This document shows positions 23,631-32,182 of a stretch of DNA of 34,652 nt, piece by piece. The translations under genes and the position numbers were made by a program. The notes below the pieces were generated by a model that was not told the origin of the DNA, did no database searches, and saw only the letters and a list, made by a program, of their open reading frames with translations. Position 1 is the first letter of the stretch. Each line of letters starts with the position of its first letter. Location: positions 1 to 34,652 of the forward strand of contig JAZOOT010000007.1 in NCBI GenBank assembly GCA_045655165.1. Reading direction: 5' to 3'. The stretch is from SIG607 sp045655165. GTDB lineage: Bacteria > Bacillota > Clostridia > Oscillospirales > Acutalibacteraceae.

Positions 23631-24991
23631 TCAATTATGTGGCAAACTTTATAAATATCGCCACCACCCATTGTAATAACCAAATCGTCTTTCCCTTGGG
23701 TTTCTAAAAGGTAATCGGCAATTTCAGAAAAATCATTTATAATGCGAACGTTTTTAAGTTTATTTGCAATATCTTGTGAAGTTACACCGTAAACGTTCTT
23801 TTCCCTTGAACCCATAATTTCGGTTAGCACAACCTCATCGGCAATGCTAAGTGCCTCTATAAACTCGTTTAAAAGAAGCGCGGTGCGAGAAAAAGTAAAG
23901 GGTTGGAAAACGCAAACAACCTTTTTATAGGGCAGTTGTTTTGCCGCAGAAAGTGTTGCGGTAATTTCGGTTGGGTGATGAGCGTAATCATCAGCCAAGG
24001 TAAAGCCCTTTCCAAACTCACCAATAAATTCAAACCGCCTGCCCGCACCACCAAATTTTTGCAGTGCGTCAATTATACCGGAAGTTTCTACACCTAAATA
24101 ATGGCAAACCGCAAAAGCGGCAAGAGCATTGTAAACATTGTGTTTACCAGGGATTGACAGTTCAATTTCGCCAAGTTTAGTATTTTCTTTATAAACTTCA
24201 AAATGCCAACCGCGTTTACTTGAGTATTCGTTTTTGGCTTTATACATATTGTTTTCACCAAAGCCAAAAGTAATAACTTTGGCATTTATGCCGTTTGTTG
24301 CGCCCATTACCAAACTGTCGTCACCGTTTACAACCGCCAAACTGCTCATACTAATAAACTTTCTAAAAGAATTTGTTAAATTCTCCATTGTTTTAAAGTA
24401 ATCAAGGTGGTCGTTATCAATATTAAGAAGCACCGAAATATCTGGCGAAAGTTTTAAAAAGGTATCAACAAATTCACACGCTTCGCACACCATTAAATTA
24501 CTGTTTCCCGTAACCGAGTTTGAACCGATTAAAGGAAGTTTGCCGCCAATAACTGCAGTTGGGTCTTTACCGCAAAGCACCAAAACCTGTGTTATCATTG
24601 AAGTAACCGAAGTTTTGCCGTGGGTACCGCAAACACCTATAACGTTTTCATACATACGTGTTAATGCACCCAAAAGATAAGAGCGTTCCATTGTGGGTAT
24701 TCCGTTTACTTTTGCAGCGGCAAGTTCGGCATTATCTTCTTTAATAGCGGCAGAATACACAACAAGTTCGGCACCCTTAATATTTTCGGCATTATGCCCC
24801 ATAAAAACCTTTATGCCCTTTGCACGTACCCTTTTAAGAGGGTTGCTTTCGTTATTATCGGAGCCCGTTACATAATAACCCTTATTATGAAGAATTTCAG
24901 CAAGCGGACACATACCCGAACCGCCAATACCAATCATATGAATTCTTTTGACTATAGTTAAAATTTTATCTTCTTTTCTTAATTGTTTCAT
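23621..24991 (-). CDS. murC: UDP-N-acetylmuramate--L-alanine ligase
   Basis: Adds the first amino acid of the peptidoglycan stem peptide, cytosolic and ATP-dependent. The N-terminal UDP-binding region reads IHMIGIGGSGMCPLAEIL (about 17-34), the ATP P-loop is GTHGKTS (122-128), and the central domain has ACEFVDTFLKLSPDISVLLNIDNDHLDYF. The C-terminal domain contains DDYAHHPTEI and VCVFQPFTFSRT, all diagnostic for MurC. I chose ATG 24991 (456 residues) because AGGATGG lies at suitable distance; an ATG at 25000 would overlap it. A minus-strand TATAAT at 25021-25026 may be its -10 box. It stands alone, apart from other mur genes. Confidence 0.96.
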   Translation of the reverse strand: MKQLRKEDKILTIVKRIHMIGIGGSGMCPLAEILHNKGYYVTGSDNNESNPLKRVRAKGIKVFMGHNAENIKGAELVVYSAAIKEDNAELAAAKVNGIPTMERSYLLGALTRMYENVIGVCGTHGKTSVTSMITQVLVLCGKDPTAVIGGKLPLIGSNSVTGNSNLMVCEACEFVDTFLKLSPDISVLLNIDNDHLDYFKTMENLTNSFRKFISMSSLAVVNGDDSLVMGATNGINAKVITFGFGENNMYKAKNEYSSKRGWHFEVYKENTKLGEIELSIPGKHNVYNALAAFAVCHYLGVETSGIIDALQKFGGAGRRFEFIGEFGKGFTLADDYAHHPTEITATLSAAKQLPYKKVVCVFQPFTFSRTALLLNEFIEALSIADEVVLTEIMGSREKNVYGVTSQDIANKLKNVRIINDFSEIADYLLETQGKDDLVITMGGGDIYKVCHIIEEK

Positions 24992-25069
24992 AAAAACCAT
25001 CCTAAAAGATTTGTATTCTTATTATACTTCCTTTTACCAAAAAAATAAACCCCCATTTTATTGAAAAGA

Positions 25070-25098
25070 TTGAACTCTGAATACATTTATAGTATAAT
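25070..25098 (+). promoter_or_regulatory. Sigma-A-type promoter of cca
   Basis: TTGAAC (25070-25075) and TATAAT (25093-25098), spacer 17, about 22 bases before the chosen ATG. This also argues against the longer reading frame that would start at 25061. Confidence 0.83.
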
Positions 25099-25120
25099 TC
25101 ATAAAAAAGGAGTGAAAGCC

Positions 25121-26254
25121 ATGCGTTTTGAAGCGCCGAATGAAGTTAAATATATAATATCTACGCTTGAAAACGCGGGTTATGAAGCGTTTTGCGTGGG
25201 TGGCTGCGTTAGGGATATTTTGCTTGGGGGAACCCCAAACGATTACGATATTACCACAAGTGCTTTGCCAAACGAAATAAAAGAACTTTTCAGTAAAACA
25301 GTTGATACAGGCATTAAACACGGCACTGTTACGGTTATAATTAACAAAACACCTTTTGAAGTTACAACCTACAGAACCGACGGCACTTACAAAAACCATA
25401 GAAAACCCGAGACTGTGCAATTTGTTAGCAACATTAAAGAAGATTTACTTAGGCGCGATTTTACGGTAAATGCCATTGCTTTAAAATTAAACGGTGATAT
25501 TGTTGATTATTTCGGCGGTGTAAGCGACCTTAAAAATAAAGTTTTAAGAGCTGTTGGTGAGCCGAATAAACGCTTTAGTGAAGATGCGCTTCGTATTTTA
25601 AGATTGTTTAGATTTGCTTGTCGGCTTAATTTTAAAATAGAAGAAGAAACGCTAAAAAGTGCGTTATCACTTTCCCCCACCTTAAAAAGCATTAGCCGAG
25701 AAAGAATTGCAAACGAACTGTTTGAAATATTGTGTTCAGATTACCCAAATTTAGCAGAACCGCTAATTGACTGCGGCAGTCTTACTTTTTTAGGTGTTAA
25801 AAACGCGGAATTAGAATTTTTAAGAGGGTTAAAAAAAGAGCGAAAACTGCGGTTTTGCGCCTTTTGCTTAAAAAACGGTATTAACGGCGAAAAACTGCTA
25901 AGTGAACTAAAGTGCGACAACGAAATAAAACAACACTATTTATTTGTAAAAGCCGTTTTAGAAAAATTTCCGCAAAACAACTGTGAAATCAAAAAATGTT
26001 TGCGCGATTTTAACGAACAAGCGGTTATTGACAGTTTTATGATTTTGGGCAAAAACACCGCAATTGTTCAAAATATTTTACAAAGCGGTGAACCGTATTT
26101 AATTTCTCATTTGGCTGTTACGGGTAGCGATATAAAGGCGCTTGGTTTTAACGGAAAAGAAATTGGTAAAAAATTAAAAGAACTTAGCAATTTGGTTATT
26201 GAAAAACCGCACCTTAACAAAAAAGAACTATTATTAAGCGTAACCAAAAGTTAA
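25121..26254 (+). CDS. cca: CCA-adding tRNA nucleotidyltransferase (class II)
   Basis: Adds or repairs the 3'-CCA of tRNA without a template. The catalytic head has FCVGGCVRDILLGG (25-38) and the metal-binding DYD (41-43). Motifs for substrate recognition follow: RRDFTVNAIA, RFSEDALRILRLFRFA and SRERIANELFEIL. The 377 residues include a normal length tail. I chose ATG 25121 since AAGGAG lies nine bases before it and the promoter lies between it and the earlier in-frame ATG at 25061. Sequence alone does not exclude an A-only enzyme, but the one tRNA gene in the window encodes its own CCA. It ends at a strong terminator before dpaA. Confidence 0.93.
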   Translation: MRFEAPNEVKYIISTLENAGYEAFCVGGCVRDILLGGTPNDYDITTSALPNEIKELFSKTVDTGIKHGTVTVIINKTPFEVTTYRTDGTYKNHRKPETVQFVSNIKEDLLRRDFTVNAIALKLNGDIVDYFGGVSDLKNKVLRAVGEPNKRFSEDALRILRLFRFACRLNFKIEEETLKSALSLSPTLKSISRERIANELFEILCSDYPNLAEPLIDCGSLTFLGVKNAELEFLRGLKKERKLRFCAFCLKNGINGEKLLSELKCDNEIKQHYLFVKAVLEKFPQNNCEIKKCLRDFNEQAVIDSFMILGKNTAIVQNILQSGEPYLISHLAVTGSDIKALGFNGKEIGKKLKELSNLVIEKPHLNKKELLLSVTKS

Positions 26255-26270
26255 AAATTACCATAGAATA
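26242..26270 (+). promoter_or_regulatory. Candidate sporulation (sigma-K-like) promoter for dpaA-dpaB
   Basis: AACC at 26242-26245 and CATAGAATA at 26262-26270, spacer 16, match the sigma-K pattern of an AC core and CATANNNTA. In Bacillus the dipicolinate synthase operon is sigma-K controlled. The -10 box is also the 5' arm of the cca terminator stem. The motif is short, so chance is possible. Confidence 0.4.
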
Positions 26271-26314
26271 TTATAGGTGAATTTAATTCCTATAATTTTC
26301 TATGGTATTTTTTT
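26260..26314 (+). terminator. Intrinsic terminator of cca
   Basis: An 18-base arm at 26260-26277 pairs with 26289-26306 with one mismatch, outer arms ACCATAGAA/TTCTATGGT, followed by a T7 tract at 26308-26314. dpaA starts 16 bases later. Confidence 0.85.
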
Positions 26315-26330
26315 GTGGGGGTGGCTTTAA

Positions 26331-27131
26331 TTGAAAATAATTACAGCGGGCGGAGATTTGCGCCAGAAAACAGCAATAAAAATTTTGGCCGAAAAGGGTT
26401 TTGAAATTAAGGAATACCGCCCTTATTCAACCGAAATAACACACGACGACGTTTTACTTTTACCCACCCCTGTTACAAGGGATAAAATTCATTTAACGAC
26501 GCAAAGCACCGCCGAGCCGATTTGTATTGAGGAAATTAAAAAGGTGTTTCCAAAAGCAAAACTTGTTATTGGCGGAAATTACGAAAACCGATATGTAACA
26601 GATGTTTTAAAGCGAGATGATTTTGCTTATTTTAACGCAGTTCCCACGGCAGAAGGCGCAATTAAAATTGCAATTGAAAAAACCGATTACACTCTTTGGG
26701 ACGCAAACGTTTTGGTTTGTGGTTTTGGCAGGGTGGCAAAAATTTTAATTTCTCGGCTTATTGGTTTTTGTCCCAATTTATACGTTAGTGCCAGAAACAA
26801 CACGGCTTTTTCTTTGCTTGATTCTTTTGGTATTAAAAAATTTCACACAAAGGATTTGTGTAAAAACATAAATAAGTTTGACGTTGTTTTTAACACCGCC
26901 GATGCTACGCTTTTTAACACTGAAGTTTTAAAAAACGCAAAAAAAGACAGTTTATTTATTGAACTGGCATCAGGCAATATTGGTTTTTCACAAGAATTTA
27001 TAGAAAGCCATTACGTTAAGTTTGTTCCTGCTCCGTCTTTACCCGGCAAAACGGCGCCTGTTACAGCCGGTAAAATTTTAGCAGAAACGGTTTTAAATAT
27101 ATTAAGGGAGAATCATTTATATTATGATTAG
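26331..27131 (+). CDS. dpaA: Dipicolinate synthase subunit A
   Basis: Subunit of the enzyme that makes dipicolinic acid from a lysine-pathway intermediate in the mother cell during sporulation (spoVFA of Bacillus). The 266 residues begin MKIITAGGDLRQ as in homologues, and the nucleotide-binding motif is VLVCGFGRVAKILI (about 127-140). Later segments such as FIELASGNIGF and VPAPSLPGKTAPVTAGKI are typical. It starts with TTG at 26331, the only possible start since a stop codon (TAA) directly precedes it in frame, with GGGGGTGG as ribosome site. It overlaps dpaB by eight bases, so the two are co-translated. Confidence 0.93.
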   Translation: MKIITAGGDLRQKTAIKILAEKGFEIKEYRPYSTEITHDDVLLLPTPVTRDKIHLTTQSTAEPICIEEIKKVFPKAKLVIGGNYENRYVTDVLKRDDFAYFNAVPTAEGAIKIAIEKTDYTLWDANVLVCGFGRVAKILISRLIGFCPNLYVSARNNTAFSLLDSFGIKKFHTKDLCKNINKFDVVFNTADATLFNTEVLKNAKKDSLFIELASGNIGFSQEFIESHYVKFVPAPSLPGKTAPVTAGKILAETVLNILRENHLYYD

Positions 27132-27693
27132 AATTGGTTTCGCCATGTGCGGTTCATTCTGCACAATGGCAGAAGCGCTGGCGCAACTTAAAATACTTAA
27201 AGACAGCGGTGCCGACATTTTACCGATTATGTCTGAAATAGTTTATACCAGCGACACCAGATTTACAAAATGCAATGAACTTATAAACGAAGTTAAGGAA
27301 ATTACAAAAAAAGAAGTTATTCATACAGTGGTTGCCGCCGAGCCAATTGGCCCAAAAAAACTTTTAGACTTGCTTGTTGTTTGTCCCTGTACGGGCAACA
27401 CACTTTCTAAAATTGCAAACGGCATAACCGACAGCAGTGTTACAATGGCAGTTAAAGCCCATTTAAGAAACGACCGCCCGGTTGTTTTGTGTATTGCAAC
27501 CAACGATGCTTTATCGGCTTCGGCAAAAAATATTGGTTTGTTACTAAACCAAAAAAATATTTATTTTGTGCCGTTTGGGCAGGATGACAGCAACAAAAAG
27601 CCAACCTCTTTAATTTCAGATTTCAGCCAACTTAAAAGTGCTGCCGAACTTGCTTTAAAAGGCGAACAACTGCAACCTTTACTAATAAAATAA
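27124..27693 (+). CDS. dpaB: Dipicolinate synthase subunit B
   Basis: Flavoprotein-type partner of DpaA (spoVFB of Bacillus), 189 residues, needed for dipicolinate formation. It has the family start RIGFAMCGSFCTM, the DSGADILPIMSE segment, VAAEPIGPKKLLDLLVVCPCTGNT and ANGITDSSVTMAVKAHLRNDRPVVL, which form the flavoprotein-like fold. The ATG at 27124 overlaps the end of dpaA by eight bases, with AGGGAG ahead. A strong terminator follows immediately. Together with spoVAC it shows that this genome encodes spore dipicolinate metabolism. Confidence 0.94.
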   Translation: MIRIGFAMCGSFCTMAEALAQLKILKDSGADILPIMSEIVYTSDTRFTKCNELINEVKEITKKEVIHTVVAAEPIGPKKLLDLLVVCPCTGNTLSKIANGITDSSVTMAVKAHLRNDRPVVLCIATNDALSASAKNIGLLLNQKNIYFVPFGQDDSNKKPTSLISDFSQLKSAAELALKGEQLQPLLIK

Positions 27694-27718
27694 AAAGCCG
27701 TCGTTGACGGCTTTTTTA
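27692..27718. terminator. Two-way intrinsic terminator between dpaB and malQ
   Basis: AAAAAGCCGTC pairs perfectly with GACGGCTTTTT around a GTT loop. It lies between the two convergent stops and can serve both. Confidence 0.93.
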
Positions 27719-27720
27719 TA

Positions 27721-29202
27721 TTATTTTGGCGCACGGTGGTACAGTTCGGTTAATTCGGCAATAATTTTAGCCAGCCAATCGTTTATACAGGCCTTATCTA
27801 TTCGCCATTTCCAGTTGTTTCCAAGTGTGGCGGGGGTGTTAATTCGGCCTTCGCTCTCACTTGAAATTAAATCGGCCATCATTAAAATTGCGGTGTCGCC
27901 AACCGAAGAAAGCGCCGCCCGCATCATTGCCCAGTTAAGCGGACCGTTTTTGCAGTTTAGGTATTCCCTTGCAAACCGCACATCTTCTTCCTTTGCGGTT
28001 TCTTCCCAACCAAGCACTGTATCGTTATCGTGTGTGCCGGTGTAAACCACGCAGTTTTTTGTGTAGTTATGCGGAAGATAATCGCTGTCTTCCCTGCTAT
28101 CAAAGGCAAACTGCAAAACTTTCATACCGGGGTAACCAGTTTTTGCAAGCATTGTTTTAACTTCTTTTGTTAAAAAACCCAAATCTTCGGCAATAATGGG
28201 AAGAGCCCCAAGTTCTTTTTCAAGTTCTTTAAAAAGTTTTATATTAGGACCTTTTACCCACTTACCGCTTTTTGCATTTTTACTGCCAAAAGGAATACTG
28301 TAATATGCCTGAAAACCCCTAAAGTGGTCAATTCTAATAACATCAAGCATTTTAAGCGCAAAACGAATACGGTTTTTCCACCAATCAAACCCGTCTTGCT
28401 CCATTTTTGCCCAATTATATAAGGGATTACCCCAAAGTTGACCGTCTTTTGAAAAAGCATCGGGCGGACATCCCGCAACCGAAGTAGGATTTAATTCTTT
28501 ATCTAATTGGAAAAGTTCACTTTTACTCCAAACATCTGCGCTGTCATACGCAACGTAAATTGGCATATCGCCAATAATTTTTATGCCGTTTTTATTTGCA
28601 TATTCTTTTAATGCCATCCACTGTTTAAAAAACCAATAGTTTATTGTTTTATAAAACAAAATTTCGTTTTCGTATTCTTTTTTTGCCTGTTTAATTCGCT
28701 TTTCTTCCCTGTGTTTAAGGCCGTCTTCCCACATATTAAAACTGTTTCCGCCGTTATTATCTTTAATCGCCATAAAAAGCGAATAATCGTTTAGCCAATA
28801 TTCGTTGTTTTTGCAAAACTTTTTATAATCATTATTATCTTGATTAAAACGGCCAAAAGCAATTTTTAAAACCGAAAACCTGTTATTGTAAAGTTTTTCA
28901 TAATTTATTTTGTGGTCGTTACCGCCAAAATCAAACTTTTTTATTTCTTCGGGTTTAAGCAAACCCTCTTCGCACAAAATATCAAGGTCAATAAAATATG
29001 GGTTTCCCGCAAAAGAAGAAAAGGTTTGGTAGGGTGAATCGCCGAAATTAGTAGGGTTTAAGGGTAAAATTTGCCAATAACTTTGTTTGCCTTTCTTTAA
29101 AAAATCAACAAAGTTATATGCTTCTTTGCCAAGTGTTCCAATACCGTAATTACCCGGCAAAGAAAATATTGGCAGTAAAATTCCGCTTGCTCTCAAAAAC
29201 AC
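27721..29202 (-). CDS. malQ: 4-alpha-glucanotransferase (amylomaltase)
   Basis: Transfers alpha-1,4-glucan segments between maltodextrins in glycogen or starch use (GH77), cytosolic. The 493 residues start with the conserved RASGILLPIFSLPGNYGIGTLG and SYWQILPLNPT. Catalytic motifs are RIDHFRGF (nucleophile Asp), IAEDLG (acid/base Glu) and GTHDNDT (third carboxylate). The start is GTG 29202 or TTG 29205; I prefer GTG since AAAGG lies five bases ahead of it and only two bases ahead of TTG. It has its own promoter. No glycogen phosphorylase or maltose transporter is in the window, so it stands alone. Confidence 0.94.
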   Translation of the reverse strand: MFLRASGILLPIFSLPGNYGIGTLGKEAYNFVDFLKKGKQSYWQILPLNPTNFGDSPYQTFSSFAGNPYFIDLDILCEEGLLKPEEIKKFDFGGNDHKINYEKLYNNRFSVLKIAFGRFNQDNNDYKKFCKNNEYWLNDYSLFMAIKDNNGGNSFNMWEDGLKHREEKRIKQAKKEYENEILFYKTINYWFFKQWMALKEYANKNGIKIIGDMPIYVAYDSADVWSKSELFQLDKELNPTSVAGCPPDAFSKDGQLWGNPLYNWAKMEQDGFDWWKNRIRFALKMLDVIRIDHFRGFQAYYSIPFGSKNAKSGKWVKGPNIKLFKELEKELGALPIIAEDLGFLTKEVKTMLAKTGYPGMKVLQFAFDSREDSDYLPHNYTKNCVVYTGTHDNDTVLGWEETAKEEDVRFAREYLNCKNGPLNWAMMRAALSSVGDTAILMMADLISSESEGRINTPATLGNNWKWRIDKACINDWLAKIIAELTELYHRAPK

Positions 29203-29228
29203 CAAAACCTTTCAAAATTTATAACAAA

Positions 29229-29257
29229 ATTATATAACAATTATTTGCAAATAACAA
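29229..29257 (-). promoter_or_regulatory. Sigma-A-type promoter of malQ
   Basis: Minus-strand TTGTTA (29252-29257) and TATAAT (29229-29234), spacer 17. No obvious operator repeat is seen around it. Confidence 0.72.
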
Positions 29258-29269
29258 GGTCTTATGCCA

Positions 29270-29305
29270 AAAAACACCTTGCCATTTTTTTGGCAAGGTG
29301 TTTTT
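29270..29305 (-). terminator. Intrinsic terminator of the P-type ATPase gene
   Basis: A perfect 15-pair stem, AAAAACACCTTGCCA with its complement, around a six-base loop just after the ATPase stop codon. Confidence 0.93.
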
Positions 29306-29307
29306 AA

Positions 29308-31950
29308 TTATTTGCTTATTTTACGCTGAACAAGTTTAACTATTTCAACAATAGGAATAATTGAGGCGCCAAGCAAAATTGCAATGGAATATTCAGTGAA
29401 ATCAACAGGAGCAAAACCAAAAGCATTTGCCAAGAAAGGAATTTCACAAACAAGTGTTGTTGCAATTAAACTGCCGACAGCCGCAATTCCCAAAACCTTA
29501 TTGAAACTGCCCAACCTAAATATTGAGCCACGCGCAGAGCGCATATTAAAGGAATGGAAAATTTCGCACATGCTCATTGTCAAAAACGCCATTGTCATAC
29601 CGTGGTCGGCAGGAACGGTTGCGCCGTGTTTAGCACCTATAGTAGCGCCAATAAAGTAAGAAATAAGTGTTAAGACAGATACCAAAATGCCTTGATAAGC
29701 AACGTCAAATCCCATGCCGCCGGCAAAAACACCTTCGCCGCTTTTACGGGGTTTACGCTTCATAATACCGGGTTCGGCTTTTTCCATGCCTAAAGCGAGT
29801 GCCGGGAAACAGTCAGTAACAAGGTTTATCCAAAGCAAATGAACGGGTTTTAAAATGGTAAAGCCCATTAAGGTTGAAACGAAAATTGAAATAACTTCAC
29901 TCATATTAGAGCCAAGCAAGAACTGAATTGCTTTACGAATATTATCGTAAATTCTTCTTCCCTCTTCAACTGCGCCAACAATTGTAGCAAAGTTATCATC
30001 AGCAAGTACCATATCGGCAACATTTTTGGTAACGTCAGTACCTGTAATACCCATACCAACACCAATGTCGGCCGATTTAATAGAGGGCGCGTCATTTACG
30101 CCGTCGCCAGTCATAGCGGTAACGTAACCTGCGTTTCGCCAAGCGTTTACAATTCTTGTTTTGTGTTCGGGTTGTACACGCGCATAAACGCTTATATCTT
30201 TAAATACTTCGGCAAATTCATCATCGCTCATTTCAGAAAGCTGACTGCCTGTAATGGCGCGTTTGCCTTCGTCTAAAATACCCAATTCTTTTGCAATTGC
30301 AATAGCGGTGTCAATATGGTCACCCGTTATCATAATTGCGCGAATACCTGCGCTGTTACACTCTTTAATAGCATCTTTAACTTCGGGGCGAACAGGGTCA
30401 ATCATACCCGTTAAACCAACAAAGCAAAGTTCTTTTTCAATGTCTGCGGGCTCGCACGAAGCGGGAAGTTCATTATAAAGGCGCATTGATGCCGCAAGAA
30501 CACGAAGCGAACGGTCGGCCATATCTTTATTGGCAGCAAGAATATCGTTCATTTTTACTTCGGTCATGGGTTTTATTTCGCCGTTTTCAATGTAAGAAAC
30601 ACAACGTCTTAAAACTTCATCGGGTGCGCCTTTGGTGTACTGTGTAACGCCGTTTTCGGTGGTATGAAGTGTTGACATCATTTTTCTTCCGCTATCAAAC
30701 GGAGCTTCTTGAACACGCGGGTATTTTGCCTTAAGTTCGTACTTTTTAAGATTTAAAGTATTAGCGTAAGCAATTAAAGCCGCTTCGGTGGGCTCACCCG
30801 TAATGTTGCCTTCTTCGTCAATTTCGGCATCGGAGCAAAGCGCCATAGCAGTTGCAAGTAATTCATCTTCGCCGTATTTATCAACAACCGTCATTTTGTT
30901 TTGGGTAAGAGTACCGGTTTTATCGGAACAAATAATTTGTGCGCAGCCAAGGGTTTCAACAGCGGTAAGACGGCGAATAATTGCGCGTCGTTTTGACATA
31001 TTTGTCACACCGATAGAAAGTACAACGGTAACAACCATTGCAAGACCTTCGGGTATTGCGGCAACGGCAAGCGAAACGGCTATCATAAAGGATTCCAAAA
31101 TTTTTGTAAACAAGTGTACGCCTTCACCGCTTGGTCTTAAAAGCTGAACGGCAAAAATAACAACGCTTATACCTAAAACAAGGTAGGTTAAAATTTTAGA
31201 AAGTTGGGCAAGTTTGATTTGTAACGGAGTTTGACCCTCTTCGGCATTTGCCAAAGCATCGGCAATTTTGCCCATTTCGGTTTCCATACCTGTTGCGGTA
31301 ACAACAAATGCGCCGCGGCCGTAAACAACCGTAGAGCTCATATAAACCATGTTTTTGCGGTCGCCAAGCGGAACGTCTTTGCTTTCATCGGCAAGGTTAA
31401 TAAGTTCAATAAACTTATTAACCGGGACGCTTTCACCTGTAAGCGCCGCTTCTTCAATTTTTAAACTTGCGTTTTCAATTATACGGCCGTCGGCAGGAAC
31501 TGCATCACCCGCTTCAAGCAAAACAACGTCGCCAACAACAAGGTCTTCGCTTTTAACACTAACAATTTTACCATCACGCAACACCTTTGAAGTTGCGGCA
31601 CTCATCTCCTGAAGCGCCTCTATTGCCTTTTCGGCCTTTGATTCTTGGTAAACGCCAAGGACTGCATTCATTATAACAACAAAAAGAATAATGAAAACAT
31701 CAACAAAACCCTCACCGCCCTCAATAACAGCGGTAACGGCGCTAATTGCTGCCGCAATAATTAAAATAATAATCATTGGGTCGGCAAGTTGTGCCATAAA
31801 ACGTTTTAAAAGAGAATCTTTTTTAACCTCTTTTAATTTGTTTTTTCCGTTTTTAACCAAGCGTTCTTCTGCCTCTTTTGATGTAAGACCGTTTTGGTTA
31901 GATTCAACCTGTTTTAAAACTTCATCTTTTTCTAAACAATAGTAACGCAT
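29308..31950 (-). CDS. P-type cation ATPase of the Ca2+ (SERCA-like) class, predicted Mn2+/Ca2+ exporter
   Basis: Membrane pump of 880 residues. In order it shows an N-terminal cation-ATPase domain, TGES of the actuator (about 171-174), AIPEGL in helix M4 (about 298-303), phosphorylation site DKTGT (Asp 343), and the TGDGVNDAP hinge. Helix M5 has SNMSEVISIF and helix M6 has LLWINLVTD. The Asn, Glu and Asp of M4-M6 correspond to both calcium sites of SERCA. I chose ATG 31950 because AGGAGG stands six bases ahead; a longer frame would run back through the riboswitch. The leader holds a yybP-ykoY-type manganese riboswitch, so manganese export is the likely main job, as for ATPases under this riboswitch in lactic acid bacteria. 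Ca2+ transport cannot be excluded. Confidence 0.92.
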   Translation of the reverse strand: MRYYCLEKDEVLKQVESNQNGLTSKEAEERLVKNGKNKLKEVKKDSLLKRFMAQLADPMIIILIIAAAISAVTAVIEGGEGFVDVFIILFVVIMNAVLGVYQESKAEKAIEALQEMSAATSKVLRDGKIVSVKSEDLVVGDVVLLEAGDAVPADGRIIENASLKIEEAALTGESVPVNKFIELINLADESKDVPLGDRKNMVYMSSTVVYGRGAFVVTATGMETEMGKIADALANAEEGQTPLQIKLAQLSKILTYLVLGISVVIFAVQLLRPSGEGVHLFTKILESFMIAVSLAVAAIPEGLAMVVTVVLSIGVTNMSKRRAIIRRLTAVETLGCAQIICSDKTGTLTQNKMTVVDKYGEDELLATAMALCSDAEIDEEGNITGEPTEAALIAYANTLNLKKYELKAKYPRVQEAPFDSGRKMMSTLHTTENGVTQYTKGAPDEVLRRCVSYIENGEIKPMTEVKMNDILAANKDMADRSLRVLAASMRLYNELPASCEPADIEKELCFVGLTGMIDPVRPEVKDAIKECNSAGIRAIMITGDHIDTAIAIAKELGILDEGKRAITGSQLSEMSDDEFAEVFKDISVYARVQPEHKTRIVNAWRNAGYVTAMTGDGVNDAPSIKSADIGVGMGITGTDVTKNVADMVLADDNFATIVGAVEEGRRIYDNIRKAIQFLLGSNMSEVISIFVSTLMGFTILKPVHLLWINLVTDCFPALALGMEKAEPGIMKRKPRKSGEGVFAGGMGFDVAYQGILVSVLTLISYFIGATIGAKHGATVPADHGMTMAFLTMSMCEIFHSFNMRSARGSIFRLGSFNKVLGIAAVGSLIATTLVCEIPFLANAFGFAPVDFTEYSIAILLGASIIPIVEIVKLVQRKISK

Positions 31951-31983
31951 TTTAGTCCTCCTATCACTTTTACTATTCCCAAT

Positions 31984-32014
31984 AAAAAAAGGAGTATAGC
32001 TTTTACTATACTCC
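31984..32014 (-). terminator. Riboswitch-controlled intrinsic terminator in the ATPase leader
   Basis: Perfect nine-pair stem GGAGTATAG/CTATACTCC, six-base loop, then a run of seven T on the minus strand, all 34 bases before the ATPase start. The 5' arm can instead pair with CTATACT just 3' of the aptamer (plus 32036-32042), giving an alternative anti-terminator helix. Confidence 0.9.
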
Positions 32015-32054
32015 AAAATTAAAATAGCAAAACCCAGTATAGCAAATGATATAC

Positions 32055-32136
32055 ATGAGTCTGGCAAATTAAAGCAAGCCAGGTATTATACCACGATGTT
32101 GACTTGCTGCGTTTTAGCGCTTGCTACTCCCTCATT
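32055..32136 (-). ncRNA. yybP-ykoY-type manganese riboswitch aptamer
   Basis: On the minus strand the leader contains the hallmarks of this class: GGGAGTAGC near the 5' side, AAGTCAACAT in the middle and GCCAGAC near the 3' side. Helices that can be drawn are P1 (ATGAG with CTCAT), P2 (GCG with CGC), P3 (GCAAG with CTTGC) and a small GGTA/TACC hairpin within P3. The class senses Mn2+ and usually turns on manganese exporters. The position, promoter and terminator all fit a transcriptional switch for the downstream pump. Recognition is from consensus memory; no covariance search was run. Confidence 0.88.
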
Positions 32137-32143
32137 ACATTTG

Positions 32144-32172
32144 ATTTTAGCACATTTAACAATCTTTGTCAA
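32144..32172 (-). promoter_or_regulatory. Sigma-A-type promoter of the riboswitch-ATPase unit
   Basis: Minus-strand TTGACA (32167-32172) and TAAAAT (32144-32149), spacer 17. Transcription should start near 32137, at the base of the aptamer. The -35 box is only 11 bases from the metA stop codon. Confidence 0.88.
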
Positions 32173-32182
32173 CAATTTAAAC

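Noticed and set aside
25058..25420. 120-residue minus-strand open frame opposite the start of cca
   Set aside because: Lies wholly over the conserved N-terminal coding sequence of cca, has no ribosome site and no recognisable motif; a shadow of the real gene.
30788..31147. 119-residue plus-strand open frame inside the P-type ATPase gene
   Set aside because: Overlaps highly conserved ATPase motifs (DKTGT, PEGL) on the other strand, composition rich in Ser/Thr as expected for an antisense shadow, no ribosome site.
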